Source: Thermoleophilales bacterium
Lineage (GTDB): Bacteria; Actinomycetota; Thermoleophilia; Solirubrobacterales; 70-9
Assembly (NCBI GenBank): GCA_020636895.1
Contig: JACJWZ010000002.1
Coordinates: 434,001-498,000 of the forward strand
DNA length: 64,000 bases
Direction of reading: 5' to 3'
The position numbers and the translations under genes were made by a program. Shown piece after piece: positions 16,914 through 25,032 of this stretch. The notes below the pieces were generated by a model, which saw nothing but the letters and a program-made list of their open reading frames with translations, had not been told where the DNA came from and made no database searches. The stretch's first letter is position 1. The number at the start of each line of letters is the position of its first letter.

Positions 16914-17956
16914 CTCGAGGCTGCGGCACCCGCAGCTGCCTGCGGGCCATCGGACGGCTCGAGGTGGAAGGCCTCAGCGAGCAGCTCGAGCGAGCGCATC
17001 CGGTCCTCGAAGGCGTGGACGTTGGTCATCGCCATCAGCTCGTCGGCGCCGCTCAGGGTGAGGAGCTCATCGAGCCGCTCGCGGACCATCGCGGGAGCCC
17101 CGGTGATCATCCGGTCGCTGCGGCGCGGTGCTCCCTCGGCGCGCTCGCCCTCCTCGGCAAGCGCATCCTCGACGCTCGGCAGCGGCATCGGGGCTCCCGA
17201 GCGCAACCGCCGGAAGGCGACGCGCGCGGGCGCCGCCAGCTCCCAGGCGCGCTCGTCGCTGTCGGCGACGATCACCGCGTGGGCGAGGATGGCCGAGGGC
17301 TCGTCGAGCAGCTCGGACGGTTCGAAGCTCTCGCGGTACATGCGCAGCGCATCGACCGCGAACTCCGGGCTGATGTGGGCGGCGAAGGCGAAGCCGAGCC
17401 CGGCCTTGGCCGCGAGCTGCGCCGAGTAGTCGCTGGAGCCGAGCAGCGTGATCGGCGGCAGCGGCGCCTCGAACGGCGCCGCGCGAACGTGGCGGAAGGG
17501 GTGGTTCTCGGGCCATGGCCGCACCCCCGCGAAGGCGAGCAGCTCGCCGAGCTGCTCGGGGAGGTCGTCGGCGGTCATCGCCTCGCGGCTGCGGCGCAGC
17601 GCCATCGCGGTCATCTGGTCCGTGCCGGGCGCGCGGCCGATCCCGAGGTCGATCCGGTCCGGGAACAGCGCCGACAGCACCTTGAACTGCTCGGCGACCC
17701 GGAGCGGGCTGTGGTTGGGGAGCATCACGCCGCCGGAGCCGACGCGGATGCGCTCCGTCGCGGCCGCGACCTGGCCGATCATCAGCTCGGGAGAGGAGCT
17801 TGCGACCATCGCCCCGCCGTGGTGCTCGGCGAGCCAGAAGCGGGTGAAGCCGAGCCGGTCTGCGTGCCGTGCGTGCTCGATCGTGTCGCGCAGCGCCTGC
17901 CCCTCGGAGGAGCCGGCGGCGACCGGAGAGAGGTCGAGGACGGAGACCTTCGGCAT
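16910..17956 (-). CDS. LLM-class flavin-dependent oxidoreductase, 348 aa
   Basis: Luciferase-like monooxygenase fold (FMN or F420, cytoplasmic). Seen are SVLDLSPVAAG at the N-terminus, FWLAEHHGGAMVASSSPELMIG (about 40-61), IRVGSGGVMLPNHSPLRVAEQF and DLGIGRAPGTD, which match the MsnO8-like subgroup common in actinobacteria. It is the first gene of the coupled LLM, PatB-like and amidohydrolase row. In known systems such flavoenzymes desulfurise or oxygenate small organics, which fits a downstream C-S lyase, but the compound is not known. Family assignment is firm. Confidence 0.9.
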   Translation of the reverse strand: MPKVSVLDLSPVAAGSSEGQALRDTIEHARHADRLGFTRFWLAEHHGGAMVASSSPELMIGQVAAATERIRVGSGGVMLPNHSPLRVAEQFKVLSALFPDRIDLGIGRAPGTDQMTAMALRRSREAMTADDLPEQLGELLAFAGVRPWPENHPFRHVRAAPFEAPLPPITLLGSSDYSAQLAAKAGLGFAFAAHISPEFAVDALRMYRESFEPSELLDEPSAILAHAVIVADSDERAWELAAPARVAFRRLRSGAPMPLPSVEDALAEEGERAEGAPRRSDRMITGAPAMVRERLDELLTLSGADELMAMTNVHAFEDRMRSLELLAEAFHLEPSDGPQAAAGAAASS

Positions 17957-18006
17957 GTCGTCAAAGTTAGAGGACGGCCACCAGCGGCCAAGGCCGCGGC
18001 TGGAAT

Positions 18007-18765
18007 TCAGGTCACGCTCGAGAGCGCGAACGCGACCGCGAAGCCGAGGACGGTGACGAGCCCGGCGATTCGGCCCGCGTCCTTGGTCGCGTCAGGGATC
18101 ATCGAGTCGATCAGCATCACCAGCAGGGCGCCGCCGGCGAAGCCGTCGATCACCGCCCGCGCCTCGGGGGACGCGACGTCGGCGATGGCGTACCCGGCGA
18201 CCGTCGCCAGCATGCAGATCGTCGCGACGGCGACCCAGAGGCGGAGGATGTGGCGACGGGCGGTGTGAGCTGCGCGCATCTCGTTCGCCGAGCCGATCGC
18301 CTCCGGGAGGTTGGAGACGAAGATCGCGACGATCAGGCCGACGCCGACCCCCTCCCCCGCCGCGAGTCCGATGCCGAGCACCATCTGCTCGGGGATCCCG
18401 TCGAGGAAGGCGCCGAGCGCCAGCGCGGTGCCGGCCCCCGGTGCGCCGCGGCCGCCCTCCCCGACCGCGTCCGGGGTCCGGCCCGACCGCCCCCTGCCGC
18501 CATGCTTGCCACGGTTGGAGACGGCGCCGTCGGCCGCGAAGTAGGTGACCGCGCCGATCGCGAGGCCGAGCGCGACCCAGCTCAGTCCGGCGACCTGGGT
18601 TCCCTCCTCGACGAGCTCGAAGCTGACGGCGCTGATCAGCGCGCCGGCGCCGAAGGCGAGGACGGTCCCGGTCTGGCGGCCCGACCAGTCGCGCGCGAAG
18701 GCGAGCAGGGCGCCGATCACGAGCGAGGATGCCGCCAGCGCACCCCATCCGATCGCCGCAGCCAT
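18007..18765 (-). CDS. ZIP-family metal permease, 252 aa
   Basis: Polytopic inner-membrane protein with about eight hydrophobic helices and a Gly/Arg-rich cytoplasmic loop (about residues 84-110, NRGKHGGRGRSGRTPD) where ZIP proteins have their variable His loop. The transport signatures are GAFLDGIPEQMVLG (helix 4) and FVSNLPEAIGSANEM (helix 5), with the polar metal-site residues retained. It probably imports zinc or another divalent metal. It is 50 bp from the LLM gene on the same strand, so linkage to that operon is uncertain; its 5' side faces the divergent ABC exporter. Confidence 0.88.
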   Translation of the reverse strand: MAAAIGWGALAASSLVIGALLAFARDWSGRQTGTVLAFGAGALISAVSFELVEEGTQVAGLSWVALGLAIGAVTYFAADGAVSNRGKHGGRGRSGRTPDAVGEGGRGAPGAGTALALGAFLDGIPEQMVLGIGLAAGEGVGVGLIVAIFVSNLPEAIGSANEMRAAHTARRHILRLWVAVATICMLATVAGYAIADVASPEARAVIDGFAGGALLVMLIDSMIPDATKDAGRIAGLVTVLGFAVAFALSSVT

Positions 18766-18853
18766 AGCCCCAGCCTAGCCACGGACGGATCCTCGGGTCG
18801 CGGACGGAGCCCGGCCTCGATCTCTGCCATGGTGTCGCGCTCGAGTTACGACA

Positions 18854-19744
18854 ATGGCGGCGATCGAGCTCAAGCAGGTGGTGAAGACGTTCGGGGAGAT
18901 CCGGGCGGTCGACGGACTCGATCTCGAGGTTCCCGCGGGCATCTGCCTCGGGCTCCTCGGTCCGAACGGGGCCGGCAAGTCCACGACGATGAAACTGCTC
19001 ACCGCGCAGGCGATCGCCGATTCCGGCTCCCTGCGCGTCCTCGGCTACGAGCTGCCGGAGCGCTCGAAGGAGGCGCGGGCGGAGATGGGCGTCGTCCCCC
19101 AGCTCGACAACCTCGACATCGACGTCACCGTCGAGGACAACCTGCGGATCTTCTCCCGGCTCTACCGCGTCAAGGACATCGACGCGGCCGTCGACCGGGC
19201 GCTTGACATCGCCCGCCTGCAGGACCGGCGCAAGGACGCCGTCGATGAGCTCTCCGGCGGGATGCGCCGACGGCTGCTGGTCGCTCGCGGGCTCGTCCAC
19301 AGCCCCCGGCTCTTCCTCCTCGACGAGCCGACCGTCGGGCTCGATCCGCAGATCCGGACCGAGGTCTGGGACCTGATCGAGGAGCTGCGCTCCGGCGGCA
19401 CGACGATCCTGATGTCGACCCACTACATCGAGGAGGCCGAGCGGCTCGCCGACGAGGTGGCGGTGATGGCGAAGGGGAAGGTGATCGCTCGGGGTACTCC
19501 GGCGGAGCTGATCGCCGAATACGCCGGGCGCGACACCGCCGAGGTCTACGCCCCGCCGGCCCGTCGGGCCGAGGTCCGCGCCGCGGCCGAGGAGGCCGGG
19601 CTCGAGGTCCGTGCCGCCGGCCCGGCGATCGCGATCGTGGGAGCCGAACGGGCGAGCAACGGGGTCGTCCCCGACGACGCGGTGCTGCGCCCCGCCTCAC
19701 TCGAGGACGTCTTCGTGCTGCTTACCGGCGAGGAGCTGGAATGA
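18854..19744 (+). CDS. ABC exporter ATP-binding subunit (NodI/DrrA-like), 296 aa
   Basis: Walker A GPNGAGKST at residues 36-44, Q-loop in GVVPQLDNLD, signature LSGGM, Walker B LFLLDEPTVGLD and switch histidine in STHYIEEAERLAD. The C-terminal 80 residues form the regulatory extension typical of DrrA/NodI ATPases. The start is taken as the ATG at 18854 (MAAIELKQVVKTFG). It overlaps the permease gene by 4 bp (ATGA). It powers export of a lipophilic or oligosaccharide substrate; the name NodI-like is by family only. Confidence 0.92.
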   Translation: MAAIELKQVVKTFGEIRAVDGLDLEVPAGICLGLLGPNGAGKSTTMKLLTAQAIADSGSLRVLGYELPERSKEARAEMGVVPQLDNLDIDVTVEDNLRIFSRLYRVKDIDAAVDRALDIARLQDRRKDAVDELSGGMRRRLLVARGLVHSPRLFLLDEPTVGLDPQIRTEVWDLIEELRSGGTTILMSTHYIEEAERLADEVAVMAKGKVIARGTPAELIAEYAGRDTAEVYAPPARRAEVRAAAEEAGLEVRAAGPAIAIVGAERASNGVVPDDAVLRPASLEDVFVLLTGEELE

Positions 19745-20556
19745 GCGGGGCGAGCACGCCGGTCCCCGGGGGGGCGCGAAGGGGACGCATGCGCCGGCTC
19801 GAGCCGGCGGCGATCGCCGGCGTGATGAGCCGCGAGGTCGCGAACTTCCGGACGTTCTGGAAGAGCACGGCGTTTTCGAGCACGGTCGAGCCGATCGTCT
19901 ACCTGCTCGCGTTCGGACTCGGGCTCGGGGCGACGGTCGTCGCCGACGTCGATGGCCTCGAGTACGTGCAGTTCGTCGGCACCGGCATGGTCGCCACGGC
20001 GGTGATCTTCTCCTCGGTCTTCCCGGCGATGTTCGGGACGTTCGTCAAGCACCGCTTCCAGAACACCTACGACGCGATCCTCGCGGCACCGGTCGACACC
20101 GAGGAGCTGGTCACGGCGGAGATGCTGTGGATCGGCTGCCGTGCCGCGGTCTTCGGGTGCTTCCCGCTGATCGTGACGTTCTTCTTCGGGCTCCAGCCCG
20201 CCTGGGGGATGCTGCTCGTCCCGTTCTTCTGCCTGATCACCTCGCTGGGGTTCGCCGGATTCGGGATCGCCGTCGCCGGGACCGTCGCGAAGATCGACCA
20301 GTTCAACTACGTGACGACGCTGGTGGTCACGCCGCTGTTCCTCGTCGCCGGCACGTTCTTCCCGATCAGCGGGCTGCCGGAATGGGCGCAGGTGGCGGCC
20401 CAGTTCAACCCGCTGCACCAGCTCGTCGAGCTCGTGCGCGCCGCCTGCTTCGGGTTCGAGTGGAACGACCTGCTCCGGGTCGGCTTCCTCCTCGTCTTCT
20501 CGTTCGTCACCTGGCGGATCGCGATCGTGCAGCTGCGGAAGCGGCTGATCGACTGA
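19741..20556 (+). CDS. ABC-2 type exporter permease (NodJ-like), 271 aa
   Basis: Six predicted membrane helices of the ABC-2 type, starting after a 40-residue cytoplasmic region. Hydrophobic segments include PIVYLLAFGLGLGATVV, MVATAVIFSSVFPAMFG and the family loop PLFLVAGTFFPISGLPEW before the last helices; NPLHQLVELVRAA matches NodJ-type permeases. The ATG overlaps the ATPase stop. Together they form a two-gene exporter with no linked regulator; substrate unknown. Confidence 0.9.
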   Translation: MSGASTPVPGGARRGRMRRLEPAAIAGVMSREVANFRTFWKSTAFSSTVEPIVYLLAFGLGLGATVVADVDGLEYVQFVGTGMVATAVIFSSVFPAMFGTFVKHRFQNTYDAILAAPVDTEELVTAEMLWIGCRAAVFGCFPLIVTFFFGLQPAWGMLLVPFFCLITSLGFAGFGIAVAGTVAKIDQFNYVTTLVVTPLFLVAGTFFPISGLPEWAQVAAQFNPLHQLVELVRAACFGFEWNDLLRVGFLLVFSFVTWRIAIVQLRKRLID

Positions 20557-20631
20557 GTGCTGACCGCAGCGGCCGGTGGCTCCCGCATGGCCGGGTGATC
20601 GCCATCGATCGCACGAGGCAGCCGATTTCGC

Positions 20632-20674
20632 GAGATCGACCTTTCGGCCACCCCGCGTCCCAAAGGTCGATCTC
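20632..20674. terminator. 13-bp perfect hairpin between convergent genes
   Basis: GAGATCGACCTTT (20632-20644) and AAAGGTCGATCTC (20662-20674) form a perfect stem around a 17-nt loop, 75 bp after the permease stop and before the convergent DksA-type gene. There is no T-tract, so it may be a bidirectional terminator of the GC-rich type or a repeat element. A second small hairpin (CACCG…CGGTG) follows at once. Confidence 0.5.
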
Positions 20675-20754
20675 ACCGAGGTTCCGGTGATACCCGCGGC
20701 ATAGACGTGGTGGAGGACTCCCCCACGGCCTCCGCGCTCGACCGCGGGAGCGTC

Positions 20755-21123
20755 TCAGCGGTGCGATGACGCCGCGCAGTTGACGCACAGCGCGCTCTCG
20801 GGCGCCGCATGCAACCGCCCCGCCGGAATCCGCTCGCCGCAGCCGTCGCAGACCCCGTAGGTCCCCTCGTCGAGCTTCTCCAGCGCGCGGATGATGCGCG
20901 CCTCGATGTGGTCGAGTGAGTCGGCGACGCCGACGTCGGTGATGCGGCCGATCGCCTGGTTCGTGCCGTCCCCTATCCGCTTGCCGAAGCCGATGTCGGC
21001 ACCCTCCTCGGGGGGCCGCTTGAGCTCCTCCTCCCGACCCTCGAGGTCGGCGAGGCGCTCGCGCAGATCCGCTTCGATCGCTGGGAGGTCCAGGGTGGAG
21101 TCGTCGGGTTCGCTCTGGGCCAT
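20755..21123 (-). CDS. TraR/DksA-type C4 zinc-finger protein, 122 aa
   Basis: An N-terminal helical part (about residues 10-85, coiled-coil-like LRERLADLEGREEELKRP) leads to a C-terminal zinc finger CDGCGERIPAGRLHAAPESALCVNC with Cys pairs near residues 92/95 and 113/116. The order and spacing match DksA/TraR proteins, which bind RNA polymerase in the secondary channel. Actinobacterial members are poorly understood; some resemble RbpA partners or stress proteins. It is divergent from the SprT-like gene with almost no space between, so promoters must overlap the coding starts. Confidence 0.88.
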   Translation of the reverse strand: MAQSEPDDSTLDLPAIEADLRERLADLEGREEELKRPPEEGADIGFGKRIGDGTNQAIGRITDVGVADSLDHIEARIIRALEKLDEGTYGVCDGCGERIPAGRLHAAPESALCVNCAASSHR

Positions 21124-21172
21124 GCTTCATCCTCCCGAAACCGCGGTGCTCGTGCAGCCCGCCGACCGATCG

Positions 21173-21727
21173 ATGCGCCGCTTCAAGCTCACCCGTACCC
21201 GCACCCCGGCGCCCCGGCGGACGGCCAAGCGGCGAGGCCGGCCCGCCTCCCGGCCGGCCCGCTACTTCCTCGCGGCGGGAATCGACCTTCGCGCCGAGAT
21301 GGTCCGCCTCTGCCGGCTCGACGCGCTCGGCGGCGCCGAGGGGCCGCTCGTGCGGAGGCCTCCCGAGCTGACCGTGCGGCGCGCCGCCAAGCGCCCCCGC
21401 AGCCGCATGGGCTTCGCGATCCCGGAGGAGAACCGCCTCTCGGTCACCGTCTACCCGGGCATCCGCCGAGGCGATCTCGAGGAGACCCTGCTCCACGAGC
21501 TCGTCCACCTCGCCGTCGGCGCCGCCCCGGGCGGCCGCCGCTGGCACGGCCGCGAGTTCACCGAGGCGCTGCGAAGGGCGATGGCCGAGGCCTACGGCGT
21601 CCGCGGCGTGCGGCCGGCGAACGCCTACCACGGCGCCTACGCCGAGGCGCTCGAGCGCATCCACGCCCGCGAGGCGGCGCTCGCCGCCCAGGGCGTCCAT
21701 CCCGAGCAGCTCGAGCTCAGCGCGTAG
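21173..21727 (+). CDS. SprT-like zinc metallopeptidase-domain protein, 184 aa
   Basis: Shows HELVHLAVG (zinc HExxH) and, downstream, WHGREFTEALRRAM, the spacing seen in SprT-like domains; a basic N-terminus (RTAKRRGRPASRPAR) could contact DNA. SPRTN relatives digest DNA-protein crosslinks, but bacterial SprT-like proteins are mostly unstudied. Two starts are possible: ATG 21122, which overlaps the divergent DksA-type start, or ATG 21173, which I prefer; neither has a convincing ribosome site. No C-terminal zinc ribbon is visible. Confidence 0.75.
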   Translation: MRRFKLTRTRTPAPRRTAKRRGRPASRPARYFLAAGIDLRAEMVRLCRLDALGGAEGPLVRRPPELTVRRAAKRPRSRMGFAIPEENRLSVTVYPGIRRGDLEETLLHELVHLAVGAAPGGRRWHGREFTEALRRAMAEAYGVRGVRPANAYHGAYAEALERIHAREAALAAQGVHPEQLELSA

Positions 21728-21783
21728 TCGGCCCGCCGAGCGCCCGGCCGTCCACGCCCAACGTCCCAGCCGGTGGCCAATCC

Positions 21784-21882
21784 CACCGAACGTTCATTTC
21801 CACCCCTTATAGCCCCACAGGGTGAACGTTCGGCGAGATCGCGGGGTGGACGTTCGGCGAGATCCGGGGTGAACGTTCGGCG
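21784..21882. repeat. 52-bp interspersed element, copy 2, with two extra right arms
   Basis: The full element is at 21784-21835 (left arm with one mismatch, interior with TTATAGCCCC). The right-arm block GGTGAACGTTCGGCG (21821-21835) is then repeated at 21845-21859 (one change) and 21868-21882. The array fills the gap between the SprT-like stop and the exonuclease start and ends 53 bp before the latter. Confidence 0.85.
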
Positions 21883-21934
21883 CGATCGCGTCTCGCTCGG
21901 CCGCGCGCCCGCGGTCCCTCGATACGGTCTTCCC

Positions 21935-22804
21935 ATGCCCCGGCCGCTGCTCGTCGTCGACACGCCCTCGATGCTCTACCGCGCCTTCTTCGCGCTCCCG
22001 AAGACGATCAAGGGGACGATCGACGGGAAGCGGGCGTCCGTCAACGCGCTGCTGGGAACAGCGAACCTCGTCCTGCGGGAGATCGAGGCGCACGAACCGC
22101 GCGCGGTCGTCCTCTGCTTCGGCCCCGACGCCGCCGAGTACCGGGTCGAGCTGCTGCCCGCATACCACGCCGACCGTCCGCCGATGCCGGACGAGCTCGG
22201 GCCGCAGTTCGCCGCCTGCCGTGACCTCTTCCCCCGCTTCGGCTGGCAGATCGCCGAGAGCGAGAACCTCGAGGCCGACGACATCCTCGGCTCCCTGGCC
22301 AAAGCCGAGACCGAGGCCGGGGGCACCACCCTGGTGATGACCGGGGACCGCGACATGTTCCAGACCGCGAGCGACACCGTCACCGTCCTCTACGTCTCGA
22401 CCGGCAAGCAGGGAGGGCAGCTCGTCGACCCCGCCGAGGTGAAGAAGCGCTACGGCATCCCGCCGGAGCTGGTTCCCGACTTCATCGCCCTGCGCGGAGA
22501 CCCCTCCGATGGGATCCCCGGCGGCAAGGGGATCGGCGAGAAGACGGCTGCCGACCTCTTGAAGCGTCACGGCTCGCTCGACGCCGTGCTCGACAACGCG
22601 ATCCGCGAGGCGACACCGCGCCTGCGCGGCACGCTGACCGAGCAGCGGCAGGAGCTGCTCGAGTTCCGCGAGATCGCGCGCCTGCAGGACGCGAAGGTGA
22701 AGCGCCCGCCCGATCGCGAGACGGACTTCGCCGCCGCTGCCGGGGCCGCGCGCGACTACGGCATGAACGGGCTTGCTGACAGGCTGGAGAAGGCCGCCGG
22801 CTGA
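21935..22804 (+). CDS. Stand-alone 5'-3' exonuclease (PolA N-terminal domain type), 289 aa
   Basis: Matches the 5'-nuclease domain of DNA polymerase I: acidic metal residues in LLVVDTPSMLYRAFFALP, NLEADDILGSLA and VMTGDRDMFQ, and the helix-hairpin-helix region LRGDPSDGIPGGKGIGEKTAADLL. There is no polymerase part; the frame ends after the H3TH domain, so this is a separate flap/5' exonuclease as in many actinobacteria. It probably removes RNA primers or flaps during replication and repair. The ATG at 21935 opens directly on the first beta strand (MPRPLLVVD). Confidence 0.92.
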   Translation: MPRPLLVVDTPSMLYRAFFALPKTIKGTIDGKRASVNALLGTANLVLREIEAHEPRAVVLCFGPDAAEYRVELLPAYHADRPPMPDELGPQFAACRDLFPRFGWQIAESENLEADDILGSLAKAETEAGGTTLVMTGDRDMFQTASDTVTVLYVSTGKQGGQLVDPAEVKKRYGIPPELVPDFIALRGDPSDGIPGGKGIGEKTAADLLKRHGSLDAVLDNAIREATPRLRGTLTEQRQELLEFREIARLQDAKVKRPPDRETDFAAAAGAARDYGMNGLADRLEKAAG

Positions 22805-22833
22805 CAACAGCGCGCTGCCGCCGCGACGATCCC

Positions 22834-23691
22834 ATGCCCGTGACCTCCACCTACATCTCCACTCCCGGCCTCGGCGGCGCCGGGGCCTTCCACCGCGGCG
22901 GCAGCGGTGAGCCGCTGCTCTGCGTACACGGGATCACCGACACATGGCGAAGCTGGGAGCTCGTCGCGCCCCTGCTGGAACCCCATCACGACCTGCTCGC
23001 GATCACGCTCCGGGGGCACTCCGGCGGGAGGGCACTGGAGGAGGGTGGCCACGTCGTACTCCGCGACCTCGTCGACGAGGCCGAGCGCGACATGGACGCC
23101 GCCGGCTTCGAGACCGCGCACCTCGTCGGCAACTCGCTGGGCGGATGGATCGTCCTCGAGCTCGCCGCGCGGGGACGGGCGCGAAGCGTCACCGCCCTCG
23201 CCCCCGCCGGCGGCTGGGAGGTCGGAGACCCGTGGGCGTACGGCACGCTCGCCGGGTTCCTGATCGGCCGCAGGCTTCTGCGGATCGCCGGTGACCGCGC
23301 CCCGCGCATGGCCGCCCGCCCCGGGCTGCGCAAGCTGATGCTGAAGAGCGCCGTCAGCGATCCGGTCGCCGTGCCCGCGCCGCTCGCGGCTTCGCTGATC
23401 CGCGGCGCCCAGGATTGCCCGGCGCTCCTGCCGCTGCTGGCGGAGACGCGGATCGAGGGCTTCCCCGCGGTCGATCGCGGCGACTGCCCGACGCGGATCG
23501 TCTGGGGGACGCGGGACAGGATCCTGCCGCCGAAGCACCTCTCCGCACGGTTCCGCGAGATGCTCCCCGACGCCGAATGGGTCGAGATCCCGGGCGGCGG
23601 TCACATCCCGCAGATCGATCACCCCGAACGCGTCGCCGAGCTCGTTCTGGAGCTCACCGGGGCCGCCGGCTCCGCGCCCGGGCCCGCCTGA
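22834..23691 (+). CDS. Alpha/beta hydrolase, 285 aa
   Basis: Cytoplasmic alpha/beta hydrolase: oxyanion region LLCVHGITDTWRSWE (about 28-42), nucleophile elbow GNSLGG (near S105), acid in WGTRDRILPPKHL and catalytic His in GGGHIPQIDHPE. The cap is short and helical. It is 29 bp after the exonuclease stop, possibly co-transcribed but without functional logic. An unspecified esterase or epoxide/haloalkane-type hydrolase is possible. Confidence 0.88.
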   Translation: MPVTSTYISTPGLGGAGAFHRGGSGEPLLCVHGITDTWRSWELVAPLLEPHHDLLAITLRGHSGGRALEEGGHVVLRDLVDEAERDMDAAGFETAHLVGNSLGGWIVLELAARGRARSVTALAPAGGWEVGDPWAYGTLAGFLIGRRLLRIAGDRAPRMAARPGLRKLMLKSAVSDPVAVPAPLAASLIRGAQDCPALLPLLAETRIEGFPAVDRGDCPTRIVWGTRDRILPPKHLSARFREMLPDAEWVEIPGGGHIPQIDHPERVAELVLELTGAAGSAPGPA

Positions 23692-23799
23692 GCGGGCGGA
23701 GCGTCCAAACCGCGGACCGCGGCGTCGGGCCCAAGCTGCGCCGGGCCCACGGGTCGGCTGCCGACAGGCGCCGACATGCGCCCACAGGCGCCCGGAACC

Positions 23800-24984
23800 T
23801 CAGGTCGTCAGGAAGGCGTGCACCGCGTCGTGGGTCTCGATCGGACGCTCCATCTGCGGGACGTGGCCGCAGTCGAGCTCGAGGTGGGCGGAGGAGCGGG
23901 GGAGCGCGCGCTCGACGTGACGCATGAACGACTTCGGGACGAGCGTGTCCTGATCGCCCCAGACGAACAGGCCGGCGGGCTCGAGCTTCTTCAGCCGGGT
24001 CCAGAAGCCCTCCCCGCCGTAGGGCTCCTCCAGGTAGATGTTGCGCGCGCACTCGTAGAAGGCGAAGCGGCCTGAGGGCGTGAGGTAGGCACGCAGGAAC
24101 TCGTCGACGCCCGCCGCCGTCCAACCCTGCTCGCCGCCGGGGACGAGCTTGCGGACGACCGGCTCGACGGCCCAGCGCGGGGTCGGCTGCAGATAGCCGA
24201 GGCGGGGCAGCGGCATCTGCAGCAGCCACTTCCACGGCCGCTCCTTGAGCCAGGCCAGCGACGGCGCGAGAAGGACGAGCCGATCGACGCGCTCGGGGGC
24301 GCTGAACCCCATTTCGAGGGCGATCCGCCCGCCCATGCTGTTGCCCGCGAAGCTGGCCGTCTCGAGACCGAGCTCGTCCATCAGGGAGACGATGATCTCG
24401 GCGTACCAGATCGCATCGAAGCCTCCCGTGAAGGGCTTGGAGGAGTCGCCGAAGCCAGGTAGGTCGATGGCGATGACCCGGTGGCCCAGCGGCGCGAGGA
24501 GGCTGAGCGTGGTCATGAACGAAGCCTTGGTCCCGCCGAGACCGTGGATGCAGATCAGCGGCGGCCCCTCCCCCGCCTCGGTGATCGCGATCTCGTGGTC
24601 GCCCGCCTCGACCCGGTGGAAGCGCAGACGGCCGGGGGCGGGATCACCGTTTGTGGCGGCCAGGAAGCCGATCCCGAGGTGAAGGTTGTCGCGGACCGAC
24701 AGGCGCCCCTGCCCGAAGGCGGCCATCCCGCCCTCGAGGTCGCCGGCCAGCGCCTCCCAGGTGGCAGTGTCGGCGCGCACCCGCGCGTCGGGACGGCGGC
24801 CGGAGACGGGCTCGAGACGCAGGTCGGGAAGCGAGATCACCGCGTCGACGTCCTCGCCGTCGCTCACCTCGACGCGAATCACCGCCTCGCCGCCGGGGAC
24901 GTCGATGTCCTCCGGAGCGAACCGATCGGCGAGATCCTGCAAGGCGCCGTGGACGAGTGACGGCACTCCCGTAGCTGTGCTCAC
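23800..24984 (-). CDS. SCP2-like domain fused to alpha/beta hydrolase, 394 aa
   Basis: Residues about 1-120 resemble an SCP2 sterol-carrier domain (LQDLADRFAPED … DARVRADTATWEALAGDLEGGMAAFGQGRLSVRDNL). Residues about 130-394 are an alpha/beta hydrolase with LICIHGLGGTKASF, nucleophile GNSMGG, acid in WGDQDTLVPK and His in CGHVPQMERP. The start is GTG 24984. A lipid-binding domain in front of a hydrolase suggests an esterase for a hydrophobic ester or acyl thioester. It sits downstream of another esterase gene (48-bp gap) in a minus-strand row. Confidence 0.82.
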   Translation of the reverse strand: MSTATGVPSLVHGALQDLADRFAPEDIDVPGGEAVIRVEVSDGEDVDAVISLPDLRLEPVSGRRPDARVRADTATWEALAGDLEGGMAAFGQGRLSVRDNLHLGIGFLAATNGDPAPGRLRFHRVEAGDHEIAITEAGEGPPLICIHGLGGTKASFMTTLSLLAPLGHRVIAIDLPGFGDSSKPFTGGFDAIWYAEIIVSLMDELGLETASFAGNSMGGRIALEMGFSAPERVDRLVLLAPSLAWLKERPWKWLLQMPLPRLGYLQPTPRWAVEPVVRKLVPGGEQGWTAAGVDEFLRAYLTPSGRFAFYECARNIYLEEPYGGEGFWTRLKKLEPAGLFVWGDQDTLVPKSFMRHVERALPRSSAHLELDCGHVPQMERPIETHDAVHAFLTT

Positions 24985-25032
24985 CCCTGAAACGCTACCC
25001 GTCGCCGAGGCCGGGCGGGCGTCGCAGGCGCT

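Noticed and set aside
21821..21882. Possible mini-CRISPR (three regular repeats)
   Set aside because: The units are 15 bp with 8-9 bp spacers, too short for CRISPR, match the arm of the 52-bp element, and no cas gene is present.
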